Positions 56,250 to 64,000 of a stretch of 64,000 bases of DNA are shown here, piece after piece. The first letter of the stretch is position 1, and the number at the start of each line of letters is the position of its first letter. Below the pieces are notes generated by a model. That model ran no database searches and was not told where the DNA came from. It saw nothing but the letters and a program-made list of their open reading frames with translations. The DNA is from Rathayibacter oskolensis (lineage in GTDB: Bacteria > Actinomycetota > Actinomycetes > Actinomycetales > Microbacteriaceae): positions 1,116,001-1,180,000 of the forward strand of contig NZ_FXBM01000001.1 in assembly GCF_900177245.1 (NCBI RefSeq), read 5' to 3'. The position numbers and the translations under genes are program-made.

Positions 56250-58832
56250 GTGGCAGAAGAGACCTCCCCGCACACCGGCGCCCACGACGAGGACCGCTAC
56301 GACTTCCGAGCGCTCCAAGAGAAGTGGCTCCCGATCTGGGAGGAGACGCGCCCGTTCGCGACGGACGCCGAGGGCGACAAGCGCCCCCGCAAGTACGTGC
56401 TCGACATGTTCCCCTACCCCTCCGGAGACCTGCACATGGGTCACGCCGAGGCGTACGCGCTGGGCGACGTGATCGCCCGCTACTGGCGCCAGCAGGGCTT
56501 CAACGTCCTGCACCCGATCGGCTGGGACAGCTTCGGCCTGCCCGCCGAGAACGCGGCGATCAAGCGGGGCCTGAACCCCGTCTCCTGGACCTACGACAAC
56601 ATCGAGCAGCAGAAGCGCTCGATGAAGCGCTACGCCGCCTCCTTCGACTGGGACCGCGTCCTGCACACCTCCGACCCCGAGTACTACAAGTGGAACCAGT
56701 GGCTGTTCCTCAAGATGTACGAGAAGGGCCTTGCCTACCGCAAGGACAGCTGGGTCAACTGGGACCCGGTGGATCAGACCGTCCTCGCGAACGAGCAGGT
56801 CCTCGCCGACGGCACCTCCGAGCGCTCGGGCGCGGTCGTGGTGAAGAAGAAGCTCACGCAGTGGTACTTCAAGATCACCGACTACGCCGACCGCCTGCTC
56901 GACGACCTGAACCAGCTCGAGGGCTCCTGGCCGTCGAAGGTCATCGCGATGCAGCGCAACTGGATCGGCCGCTCCATCGGCGCCGACGTCGAGTTCGAGA
57001 TCGAGGGCCGCGACGAGCGGGTCACGGTCTTCACGACCCGTCCCGACACGCTCTGGGGGGCGACCTTCATGGTCGTCGCTCCCGACTCCGATCTGGCGTC
57101 CGAGCTCGTCGAGAACGCCGAGCCGGACGTGCGCGACGCGTTCCGCACCTACCTCGAGAAGGTGCAGAAGTCGAGCGAGATCGAGCGGCTGACGGTCGAC
57201 CGCCCGAAGACCGGCGTCTTCCTCGGCCGCTACGCCGTGAATCCGGTCAACGGCGAGCGCCTGCCGATCTGGGCCGCCGACTACGTGCTGTCCGACTACG
57301 GCCACGGCGCGGTGATGGCCGTGCCCGCGCACGACCAGCGCGACCTCGACTTCGCCCGCGCCTTCGACCTTCCCGTGCGGGTCGTCGTCGACACCACGGC
57401 TCCCGTCACCGGCGCGATCCCGGTGATCCCCGAGGATCCGGAGGAGCTCGCCGAGCTCGAGAAGCGCTACTCCGTCGACCCCGTCGTCACCGGCGAGGCG
57501 CTGACCGGCGACGGCCGCCTGATCAACTCGGGCCCCCTCGACGGGCTCTCCAAGCGCACCGCGATCGAGCGCGTCATCAAGCTGCTGGAGGAGCGCGGTC
57601 GCGGCCGCTCGGCCAAGAACTACCGCCTCCGCGACTGGCTGATCTCGCGTCAGCGCTACTGGGGAACGCCGATCCCCATCATCCACGGTGCCGACGGCGA
57701 GCTGATCCCGGTCCCCGAGGATCAGCTGCCGGTGGTGCTGCCCTCGACCGACGGGCTCGACCTGCAGCCGAAGGGCTCGTCGCCGCTGGGTGCGGCGGAG
57801 GACTGGGTGAACGTCACGAACCCGAACGACGGCACGCCGGCCCGCCGCGACCCCGACACGATGGACACCTTCGTCGACTCGTCGTGGTACTTCCTCCGGT
57901 TCCTCTCGCCGAAGGACGACTCGCAGGCGTTCGACCCGAAGCTCGCCGAGAAGTGGGCACCGGTCGACCAGTACGTCGGAGGCGTCACGCACGCGATCCT
58001 GCACCTGCTGTACGCGCGGTTCATCACCAAGGTGCTCTTCGACCTCGGCTACGTCTCGTTCACCGAGCCGTTCACGGCGCTGCTCAACCAGGGCATGGTG
58101 CAGATGGACGGCGCGGCGATGTCGAAGTCGAAGGGCAACATCGTCCGCCTGTCGGACCAGCTGGACGAGTTCGGCGTCGACGCCGTGCGCCTGACGATGG
58201 CGTTCGCCGGCCCGCCGGAGGACGACATCGACTGGGCCGACGTGTCGCCCTCGGGCAGCGCGAAGTTCCTCGCGCGCGCCTGGCGCCTCGCGAAGGACGT
58301 CACCTCGAAGCCCGACGTCGAGTGGAAGAACGGCGACGCCGCTCTCCGCCGCCAGACGCACCGATTCCTCGCCGAGTCGCCGTCGCTGATCGAGGCGTTC
58401 AAGTTCAACGTGGTCGTCGCGCGCCTGATGGAGCTCGTCAACGCCACCCGCAAGACGATCGACTCCGGAGCCGGCGCGGGCGACCCCGCCGTGCGCGAGG
58501 CGACCGAGGTCATCGCCATGGCGCTCAACCTGTTCGCGCCGTACACGGCCGAGGACATGTGGAGCCGCCTGGGCTACCAGGGCACGGTGGCGCACGTCCT
58601 GTGGCGCAAGGCCGATCCGTCGCTCCTCGTCGAGGAGAAGGTCACCGCGATCCTCCAGGTCGACGGCAAGGTCCGCGACCGCCTCGAGGTGTCGCCGAAG
58701 ATCTCGTCGGACGAGCTCGAGCAGAAAGCGCGGGCGGCGGCCGGCGTCGCTCGCGCGCTGCAGGGCCGCGAGGTCGTCACGGCCGTGGTGCGGGCTCCGC
58801 GCCTGGTGAACCTGGTGACGAAGCCGGCGTAG
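56250..58832 (+). CDS. leuS: Leucyl-tRNA synthetase
   Basis: Class Ia aminoacyl-tRNA synthetase, 860 residues, the usual bacterial length. HIGH motif [14 protein letters not shown] (about 51-64), editing domain about 230-420 with a [15 protein letters not shown] threonine-rich motif, and KMSKS as [14 protein letters not shown] (about 620-633), then an anticodon-binding helical domain and a small C-terminal domain. GTG start; the leader contains GAAGTGAG 11 bases before it. No T-box element was recognised in the 79 bases after pabB. Confidence 0.97.
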   Translation: MAEETSPHTGAHDEDRYDFRALQEKWLPIWEETRPFATDAEGDKRPRKYVLDMFPYPSGDLHMGHAEAYALGDVIARYWRQQGFNVLHPIGWDSFGLPAENAAIKRGLNPVSWTYDNIEQQKRSMKRYAASFDWDRVLHTSDPEYYKWNQWLFLKMYEKGLAYRKDSWVNWDPVDQTVLANEQVLADGTSERSGAVVVKKKLTQWYFKITDYADRLLDDLNQLEGSWPSKVIAMQRNWIGRSIGADVEFEIEGRDERVTVFTTRPDTLWGATFMVVAPDSDLASELVENAEPDVRDAFRTYLEKVQKSSEIERLTVDRPKTGVFLGRYAVNPVNGERLPIWAADYVLSDYGHGAVMAVPAHDQRDLDFARAFDLPVRVVVDTTAPVTGAIPVIPEDPEELAELEKRYSVDPVVTGEALTGDGRLINSGPLDGLSKRTAIERVIKLLEERGRGRSAKNYRLRDWLISRQRYWGTPIPIIHGADGELIPVPEDQLPVVLPSTDGLDLQPKGSSPLGAAEDWVNVTNPNDGTPARRDPDTMDTFVDSSWYFLRFLSPKDDSQAFDPKLAEKWAPVDQYVGGVTHAILHLLYARFITKVLFDLGYVSFTEPFTALLNQGMVQMDGAAMSKSKGNIVRLSDQLDEFGVDAVRLTMAFAGPPEDDIDWADVSPSGSAKFLARAWRLAKDVTSKPDVEWKNGDAALRRQTHRFLAESPSLIEAFKFNVVVARLMELVNATRKTIDSGAGAGDPAVREATEVIAMALNLFAPYTAEDMWSRLGYQGTVAHVLWRKADPSLLVEEKVTAILQVDGKVRDRLEVSPKISSDELEQKARAAAGVARALQGREVVTAVVRAPRLVNLVTKPA

Positions 58833-58838
58833 TCGGTC

Positions 58839-58875
58839 CCGAAGGGGCTCCTCCACAGCGGAGGGGCCCCTTCGG
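58839..58875 (+). terminator. Terminator of leuS
   Basis: CCGAAGGGGCTCCTCC (58839-58854) pairs with GGAGGGGCCCCTTCGG (58860-58875) around ACAGC, 16 pairs with one G-T. It starts six bases after the stop codon. Confidence 0.8.
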
Positions 58876-58923
58876 CGTCCACGGATCGGGCGCCGCCGTC
58901 CGCGGGTGCGGTCCTGCGCCTCC

Positions 58924-58929
58924 TACCGT
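58924..58929 (+). promoter_or_regulatory. Leaderless -10 (TACCGT) of comEA
   Basis: TACCGT ends six bases (TCTCGG) before the ATG at 58936. Confidence 0.55.
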
Positions 58930-58935
58930 TCTCGG

Positions 58936-59646
58936 ATGCAGCAGCAGGGCGGGACCGGGACCGAGGTGCCTCCCGCGCTCGTGCGGCGCTCGCGCCGGTC
59001 CCGACCGCGCTGGCGCCTCCCACTCGGCGCCGCCGTCGTGCTCGTCCTCGCCGCGGCGGTCGTCGCGGTGCTGCTCGCGGGGGCGCAGGCGAGCGGGCGC
59101 ACGAGGGTGCTCGCGCCGGCCGAGGAGGGCAGCACGGCAGCTCCGACGGTGCAGGGTGCCGGCGGTGAGAGTGGCGATGGCGATGGCGAGGGTGCCGGCG
59201 GCGAGGGCGCCGAGGGCGAGATGCTCTACGTTCACGTCGCGGGCGAGGTCGCGACCCCGGGCCTCTACCTGCTCGATGCGGGCGCGAGGGTCGCCGACGC
59301 CCTCGCCGCCGCGGGGGGCTTCACCGACGGCGCAGAGCGCGCCGGGGTGAACCTCGCTCGGCGGCTGGTCGACGGCGAGCAGATCCTGGTGCCGGCGCAG
59401 GGGGCGGCGCCGGCGGCCGGCGCTGTGCCGGGCGGGGCCGGAGCAGGCGCGGGCTCCGTCGTCAGTCTCAGCACCGCGACGGCCGCGCAGCTCGAGGAGC
59501 TGCCCGAGATCGGTCCGTCGACCGCGGCGAAGATCATCGCCTACCGCGAGGCGAACGGCCCGTTCACCTCCGTCGACCAGCTGCTCGAGGTGCCGGGGAT
59601 CGGCGAGAAGACGCTCGAGGCCTTCCGCGATATGGTCGCGCCGTGA
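58936..59646 (+). CDS. ComEA-family DNA-binding competence protein
   Basis: 236 residues. One membrane anchor (about 33-55, LGAAVVLVLAAAVVAVLLA), a Gly/Glu-rich linker, an SLBB domain (about 95-155, VHVAGEVATPGLYLL) and a C-terminal pair of helix-hairpin-helix motifs (about 175-236, LPEIGPSTAAKIIAYR and VPGIGEKTLEAFRD). In competent bacteria ComEA binds incoming DNA outside the membrane. comEC overlaps its stop by four bases (GTGA). Whether this organism is naturally competent is not shown. Confidence 0.92.
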   Translation: MQQQGGTGTEVPPALVRRSRRSRPRWRLPLGAAVVLVLAAAVVAVLLAGAQASGRTRVLAPAEEGSTAAPTVQGAGGESGDGDGEGAGGEGAEGEMLYVHVAGEVATPGLYLLDAGARVADALAAAGGFTDGAERAGVNLARRLVDGEQILVPAQGAAPAAGAVPGGAGAGAGSVVSLSTATAAQLEELPEIGPSTAAKIIAYREANGPFTSVDQLLEVPGIGEKTLEAFRDMVAP

Positions 59647-61973
59647 CCGGGATCCGGAGTCACGACCTCCGCCTCCTGCCCGCCGCTCTCACCACCTGGG
59701 CCGCGGCGGCTCTGGCAGGGCTCCTCCCGATCTCGGCGGCTCTCGAGTGGGGCGTCGCACTCGCCGGTGCGGGCTGGCTGGCCGTGGCGCTGATGCTCGG
59801 CGCGGCCGTCGCGCTGCGTCATCGGGCAGCGTCGAGCATCCTCGCGGCCGCCGTCGTCGCGCTCGCCGGAGCGGCTCTCGCGGTCAGCGCCGTCTCGCTG
59901 TCGACCGAGCACCGGCATCCCGAGTCGCTGGTCGAGGCGGCGGAGTCTCGAGCGGAGTTCACGGCGGTGGTCCGCGTCCAGACGGCGGCGCGGCCGCTCG
60001 CCACGGGCGGGGTCTGGTTCGACGCCACGGCACTCCGGATCGACGGCGACCCGATCGACGCGCCGGTGCGCGTGTTCCTCGCCGACCCCGGCGGACGACT
60101 GCCGGTCGCCTCCGAACTGGTGCTCGAGGCGAGGGCCGACGGGGGAGGTGCCGACGAGCGCCTGGTCGGCGAGAGCACGCTGCTGACCGCCTCGACCGTC
60201 GCTCAGCGGTCGCCGCCGACGGGCGTCTCCGCCGTCGCCGAACTGCTGCGGTCGACGTTCCTCGAGCGCGCGGGCCGGCTCGGAGGCGACGTCGCGGGAC
60301 TGCTGCCGGGGCTCGCCACCGGAGACACCTCCGCCCTCGACGCAGGCCTCGAGGAGGACATGCGGACGGCGTCGCTGACGCACCTCACCGCCGTGTCGGG
60401 GGCGAACTGCGCCGTGGTGGTCGTGGCGGGCTGGGTCGTCGCGGCGCTGCTCGGGGCCGGTCGCCGCCTCCGGACCTGGGCGGCGCTCCTGGCGCTCGGC
60501 GCCTTCGTCGTGCTGGTCACCCCGGAGCCGAGCGTCGTGCGAGCAGCGACCATGGCGACGGTGGTCCTGCTCGCTCGGCTCGGTCGCCGGTCAGGAGCGG
60601 CCGTCCCCTCGCTCCTCGCGAGCGTCGTCGTGCTCGTGGTGCTCGATCCGAGCATCGCGGGACGGCTGGGCTTCGTCCTGTCGGTCCTGGCCACGGCGGG
60701 GCTCCTCCTGTTCGCGGAGCCGATCGCGCGTCGTCTCGGCGATCTGCTGCCGCGACCGCTCGCCCTCCTCATCGCCGTGCCGACGGCCGCGCAGCTCGTC
60801 TGCCAGCCGGTGGTCCTGCTGGTCGACCCCTCGGTGCCGGTCTACGGAGTCCTCGCCAACCTGCTCGCCGAGCCGGCGGCTCCCGCGGCGACCGGACTGG
60901 GTCTCATCGGCTGCCTGCTCGCGCCGTGGTGGCCGGATGCGGCCGACGTGGCGATCGGCCTCGCAGCGGTACCCGCCTGGTGGATCGCGTCGATCGCGCG
61001 CGCGGTCGCCTCCTGGCCCTCGCCCCGCCTCGCCTGGTGGCCGGGCGCCGAAGGGGTGCTGGCGCTGAGCGTGCTGACGGTGCTCGCGCTGCTCCTCGTC
61101 ACGCGATCGCCCCGAGGGGCGCCGCTGCGTCGTGTGGCGGCGCTCGCGCTCGCGGGCGCGCTGGTCGTCGGGGGAGCGTCGACGGTCGCGACGCCCCTCC
61201 TGCGGTCGGCGGCCGTCCCCGCCGACTGGCGGATCGCGATGTGCGATGTCGGGCAGGGCGACGCGCTGCTCCTCCGCGGAGACGCCGGCGTGCTCCTCGT
61301 CGACACGGGCCCGCTCCCGGAGCCGCTCGACGTCTGCCTCCGGCTCCTCGGCGTCGACCGCGTCGCGCTCCTCATCCTCACGCACTACGACCTCGACCAC
61401 GTCGGCGGACTCGATGCGGCCGTCGGGCGGGTCGACACGGCTCTCGTCGGCCCGTCCTCCGACGCCGAGGACGAGGGGGACCGGAGTGCGCTCGAGCGGG
61501 GCGGCGCGACCGTGCGCGAGGCGGTGCGCGGCGACTCGGGGTCGCTCGGTTCACTGCGCTGGAGGGTGGAGTGGCCGGAGCAGGGGACGTCGCTGACCGG
61601 CAATCCGGCGAGCGTCACCCTCCGGGTCGACATCAACGCTGACCGAGTCGGTGCGCCCCTCTCCGTCGCCCTGCTCGGCGATCTCGGAGCCGAGGAGCAG
61701 GGCCGGGTCGCCCGCCTCGACGTCGGACGGGTCGACGTAGTCAAGGTCGCCCATCACGGATCCTCGGACCAGGCGCCGGCGCTGTACGACGCGCTGGGCG
61801 CGCGGATCGGGCTGATCTCGGTGGGTGCGGACAACGACTACGGTCACCCGAACCCGTCGTTGCTGGCCCTGCTCGAGGAGCGCGGAGTCGAGACGCTGAG
61901 GACCGATGTGGAGGGCACGGTCGCGCTGTCCTCGCGCGGCGACGGAGTGACCGTGTGGTCGAGCGACCCGTGA
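59643..61973 (+). CDS. comEC: ComEC/Rec2 DNA uptake channel
   Basis: 776 residues. N-terminal helices and an OB-like region, the Competence domain (about 235-500) beginning SLTHLTAVSGANCAVVV, and a C-terminal metallo-beta-lactamase-like nuclease domain (about 530-776) with CDVGQGDALLL, LILTHYDLDHVGGLD and VKVAHHGSSDQAP. The full set of domains suggests it can both transport and degrade the non-transforming strand. Co-translated with comEA and followed by a gene on the other strand. Confidence 0.94.
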   Translation: MTGIRSHDLRLLPAALTTWAAAALAGLLPISAALEWGVALAGAGWLAVALMLGAAVALRHRAASSILAAAVVALAGAALAVSAVSLSTEHRHPESLVEAAESRAEFTAVVRVQTAARPLATGGVWFDATALRIDGDPIDAPVRVFLADPGGRLPVASELVLEARADGGGADERLVGESTLLTASTVAQRSPPTGVSAVAELLRSTFLERAGRLGGDVAGLLPGLATGDTSALDAGLEEDMRTASLTHLTAVSGANCAVVVVAGWVVAALLGAGRRLRTWAALLALGAFVVLVTPEPSVVRAATMATVVLLARLGRRSGAAVPSLLASVVVLVVLDPSIAGRLGFVLSVLATAGLLLFAEPIARRLGDLLPRPLALLIAVPTAAQLVCQPVVLLVDPSVPVYGVLANLLAEPAAPAATGLGLIGCLLAPWWPDAADVAIGLAAVPAWWIASIARAVASWPSPRLAWWPGAEGVLALSVLTVLALLLVTRSPRGAPLRRVAALALAGALVVGGASTVATPLLRSAAVPADWRIAMCDVGQGDALLLRGDAGVLLVDTGPLPEPLDVCLRLLGVDRVALLILTHYDLDHVGGLDAAVGRVDTALVGPSSDAEDEGDRSALERGGATVREAVRGDSGSLGSLRWRVEWPEQGTSLTGNPASVTLRVDINADRVGAPLSVALLGDLGAEEQGRVARLDVGRVDVVKVAHHGSSDQAPALYDALGARIGLISVGADNDYGHPNPSLLALLEERGVETLRTDVEGTVALSSRGDGVTVWSSDP

Positions 61974-61974
61974 C

Positions 61975-62451
61975 TCAGCCGTCGAGCAGCTTCTTGAGCC
62001 GCATCGACAGGCCCACGCCCTTCGCCCTCACGAGCAGCTTCTCGCTCCGGCCGTCGTTCGCTTCGACCTCGACGGCGCCGCTCCTCGAGCGATGATTCCG
62101 CCGATCGAAGTCGAAGAGGGTCACGGCCCACTCGTCCAGCGGGAAGCGACGGGTCTCGTGCGGCGTCGTGCTCCACCCGGGGCTGTGATGCTCCGTCCAC
62201 GACTCGATCTCGCCGACGAGCTCACCACCGGTCGTCAGGAGGTAGGACGTGCGCGTCGTGCTGACCTCGGTGAAGTGGCGGTTCTTCTCGGTCTTCGTCC
62301 AGTGCCTCCTGTCGAGGAGCCAGTCGCCGGACTGCGGGTCCCGAGCTCGGAGTTCTCCGGCCACCCTCGCCGCATACGTCCTCAGACGACCCCAGTCGAT
62401 GGACGACGCGTCGTAGGCGGCCCGCCGTTCTGCCCAGTCCACCGGTGTCAT
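61975..62451 (-). CDS. Protein of unknown function
   Basis: 158 residues, charged and soluble: WAERRAAYDASSIDWGRL at the start, then WLLDRRHWTKTEKNRHF, SWTEHHSPGWSTTPHETRRFPLDEWAV (in parts) and a basic tail SMRLKKLLDG. I recognise no family. ATG 62451 has GGGGGA six bases upstream. It begins after a 357-base gap and ends one base from the comEC stop, on the opposite strand. Composition and the plausible ribosome site make it a likely real gene. Confidence 0.6.
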   Translation of the reverse strand: MTPVDWAERRAAYDASSIDWGRLRTYAARVAGELRARDPQSGDWLLDRRHWTKTEKNRHFTEVSTTRTSYLLTTGGELVGEIESWTEHHSPGWSTTPHETRRFPLDEWAVTLFDFDRRNHRSRSGAVEVEANDGRSEKLLVRAKGVGLSMRLKKLLDG

Positions 62452-62808
62452 CTGCGTCCCCCGTCGTCCGTCGCTCGCGTGCAGACCTCCGCCATCGCTC
62501 GGAGCGCGCGGAGCACGCCGGATCCGCGGAGGTCGTTCTCCCGAGATTCTGCCGCAGCCTCGCGCCTCCTGCGGCCCGACGATCGAGTCCAGGGGTCCGC
62601 CGTCGGGGCTCCGCTCCGCTGCGGCCGTGACCGGCGGCCCCAGGCGTCCCCCTTCGACCACGGAGTCGTTGTCGGACGTCGGCGGTACCGTCGTTCTCGC
62701 GGTAGACGATGAGCGACGCGTCGTGCCGAGCGGTGCGAGACGCGCGGTCGCCGGCGGACCGTAGGGTGTGAGCGCGGACGCAGCGGCAGGGCACGGAAGG
62801 ACGATCGA
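62452..62808 (+). other. 357-base intergenic region, no gene seen
   Basis: It carries the ribosome site of holA (GGAAGGA, about eight bases before 62809) and a TAGGGT -10-like box at 62762-62767. A short minus-strand stretch near 62695-62715 resembles a lectin repeat (LIVYREN) but nothing else around it does. Confidence 0.5.
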
Positions 62809-63837
62809 ATGGCAGGCAGGGCACCGGCGCGCGCGAAGGCGGCGCCCTCGAAGGCCGCGATCCCGCAACTCGCGTGGAACGAGACCAGGCCCGCCCCGAT
62901 CGTGCTGATCACCGGCCCCGAGCAGTTCCTCGCCGACCGCGCGCTGCGGTTCCTCCGCGAGTTCCTCCGCGCAGAGGACCCGAGTCTCGAGGTCAGCGAC
63001 ATCGACGCCGGCGGCTACGCGCCCGGCGAGCTGATCACGCTCGCCAGCCCGTCCCTCTTCGACGAGCCCCGCCTCATCCGCGTCTCGAACGTCGAGAAGT
63101 GCACCGATGCGTTCCTCCTCGAGACCCTCGACTACCTCGCCACTCCCGCCGACGGCACGACCCTCGTGCTCCGGCACGGCGGCGGCAACCGGGGCAAGAA
63201 GCTCCTCGACGCGATCCGGGCGGGCAGCGGGGGAGGCGTCGAGATCGTCTGCGCCGAGCTCAAGCGCGAGAGCGACAAGATCGACTTCACGGTCGCCGAG
63301 TTCCGCACCGCGGGCCGCACGGCGACGACCGGCGCGATCCGCGCCCTGGTCTCGGCCTTCTCGGACGACCTCGACGAGCTCGCCTCGGCCTGTCAGCAGC
63401 TCATCTCCGATGCCGCGGGCGAGATCACGGAGGCGACGGTCGCGAAGTACTACGGCGGCCGCGTCGAGACGACCGCGTTCAGCGTCGCCGACTCCGCGAT
63501 CGCCGGTCGGCACGGGGAGGCGCTCCTCGGCCTCCGCCACGCGCTCGCCTCGGGAGCCGACCCGGTCCCGATCGTCGCCGCCTTCGCCAGCAAGCTGCGC
63601 ACCATGGCCAAGGTCGCCGGCTCCCGTGAGGGCTCCGGGCAGATCGCCTCCCGGCTCGGCCTCGCCCCCTGGCAGGTCGACCGCGCCCGCCGCGACCTGC
63701 AGGGCTGGACCGGCGACGGCCTCGGCACCGCCATCGAGACGGTCGCCGACGCCGACGCCAACGTCAAGGGCGCCACCCGCGACCCCGTCTACGCCCTCGA
63801 GCGCATGGTCTCGGTCGTCTCCGCCCGCGGCGTCTAG
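62809..63837 (+). CDS. holA: DNA polymerase III, delta subunit
   Basis: Clamp-loader subunit that opens the sliding clamp. 342 residues: VLITGPEQFLADRALRFLR near residue 32, SLFDEPRLIRVSNVE (about 84-98), a FTVAEFRTAGR region and the C-terminal GLAPWQVDRARRDLQGW (about 285-301) typical of HolA. The N-terminal 20 residues are Ala/Lys-rich and variable. Adjacent comEA-comEC-holA order is common in actinobacteria. Confidence 0.94.
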   Translation: MAGRAPARAKAAPSKAAIPQLAWNETRPAPIVLITGPEQFLADRALRFLREFLRAEDPSLEVSDIDAGGYAPGELITLASPSLFDEPRLIRVSNVEKCTDAFLLETLDYLATPADGTTLVLRHGGGNRGKKLLDAIRAGSGGGVEIVCAELKRESDKIDFTVAEFRTAGRTATTGAIRALVSAFSDDLDELASACQQLISDAAGEITEATVAKYYGGRVETTAFSVADSAIAGRHGEALLGLRHALASGADPVPIVAAFASKLRTMAKVAGSREGSGQIASRLGLAPWQVDRARRDLQGWTGDGLGTAIETVADADANVKGATRDPVYALERMVSVVSARGV

Positions 63838-64000
63838 CTGCCGGTCGTCCGGTGCCTCCTGATCGAGCGGCCCACGGAGCGACGCATCGAGTTCCGCCGA
63901 CGCGGGGCTACTCGACCAGCATGCTCAACCGAAAGGTCGAGGGTCACCGGCGATCCGCGTTCGAGCGGATCGTCGTACCCGGTACGCACCCCGCTCCTGC
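63838..64000 (+). other. Unassigned window end
   Basis: No start codon with coding likeness is visible. In related genomes rpsT often follows holA, but nothing here lets me confirm it. Confidence 0.4.

Noticed and set aside
62690-62720. Lectin-like minus-strand stretch (LIVYREN), possible fourth lectin remnant
   Set aside because: The likeness covers only about seven residues and some 20 bases. Flanking translation shows no lectin repeat, so chance is the better explanation.
1-64000. Defence island, prophage, insertion sequence or biosynthetic gene cluster
   Set aside because: No transposase, integrase, restriction, toxin-antitoxin, phage structural or NRPS/PKS gene was recognised anywhere in the window.

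Overview
This is very G+C-rich chromosomal DNA from an actinobacterium. The gene content and order (leuCD-murA-plsC-gpsA-ddl, moxR-DUF58-transglutaminase, leuS-comEA-comEC-holA, cydABDC, cofE-cofC for coenzyme F420) fit Microbacteriaceae, in the neighbourhood of Rathayibacter, Clavibacter or Curtobacterium. The genus is an inference from gene content only. I see no transposase, integrase, phage gene, CRISPR array or rRNA, and only one tRNA (Glu, CTC). Most of the window is ordinary core chromosome.

Layout. 1-9.1 kb: 5' part of an oligopeptidase B gene, a CYTH-CHAD polyphosphate-type protein, a Stealth-family sugar-phosphate transferase with a tiny membrane protein, a cyclic-nucleotide-type phosphoesterase, an M20 peptidase, a Nudix hydrolase, an MBL-fold hydrolase, tRNA-Glu. 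9.3-11.9 kb: TerC, a PP2C phosphatase and a TPR-like membrane protein. 11.9-18.9 kb: a leucine-rich leader peptide, then leuC-leuD-murA-plsC-gpsA-ddl and a GntR regulator. 19-28.5 kb: DUF3515 lipoprotein, thiL, rsmD, moxR/DUF58/transglutaminase operon, recG, coaD. 28.6-34.4 kb: F420 genes cofE-cofC, then on the minus strand a class A PBP, a nonspecific nuclease and a class IV aminotransferase. 34.4-43.1 kb: a DHA2-type MFS exporter, YceI, an App1-type phosphatase, an SRAP/HMCES-like DNA-repair protein, a TetR regulator, and a four-gene OpuC-type compatible-solute ABC importer. 43.1-51 kb: DedA and its TetR partner, cytochrome bd oxidase with its CydDC exporter, and a short AlkD-like protein. 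51-54 kb: two tandem secreted B-lectin proteins plus the 3' remnant of a third. 54-64 kb: divergent pabC/pabB, leuS, comEA-comEC, a protein of unknown function and holA.

Regulatory pattern. At least fifteen genes have a TAnnnT-type -10 hexamer ending exactly 6 or 7 bases before the start codon and no Shine-Dalgarno sequence, which is the geometry of leaderless mRNAs. Two divergent gene pairs (DUF3515/thiL and pabC/pabB) appear to use one palindromic CTAG-centred -10 in both directions. Inside operons, four-base GTGA/ATGA stop-start overlaps are the rule.

Most interesting non-core signals: a leucine attenuator-like leader before leuCD; two identical 12-bp palindromes spaced 21 bp apart upstream of cydABDC; a dispersed intergenic GATCTGCAGG hairpin repeat; a 63-bp direct repeat before the solute importer; a 31-bp perfect palindrome and a second inverted repeat at the yceI promoter; micro-ORFs coupled to the MFS and yceI starts; and the eroded tandem lectin array. 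I did not find anything I would call a complete undescribed multi-gene system.
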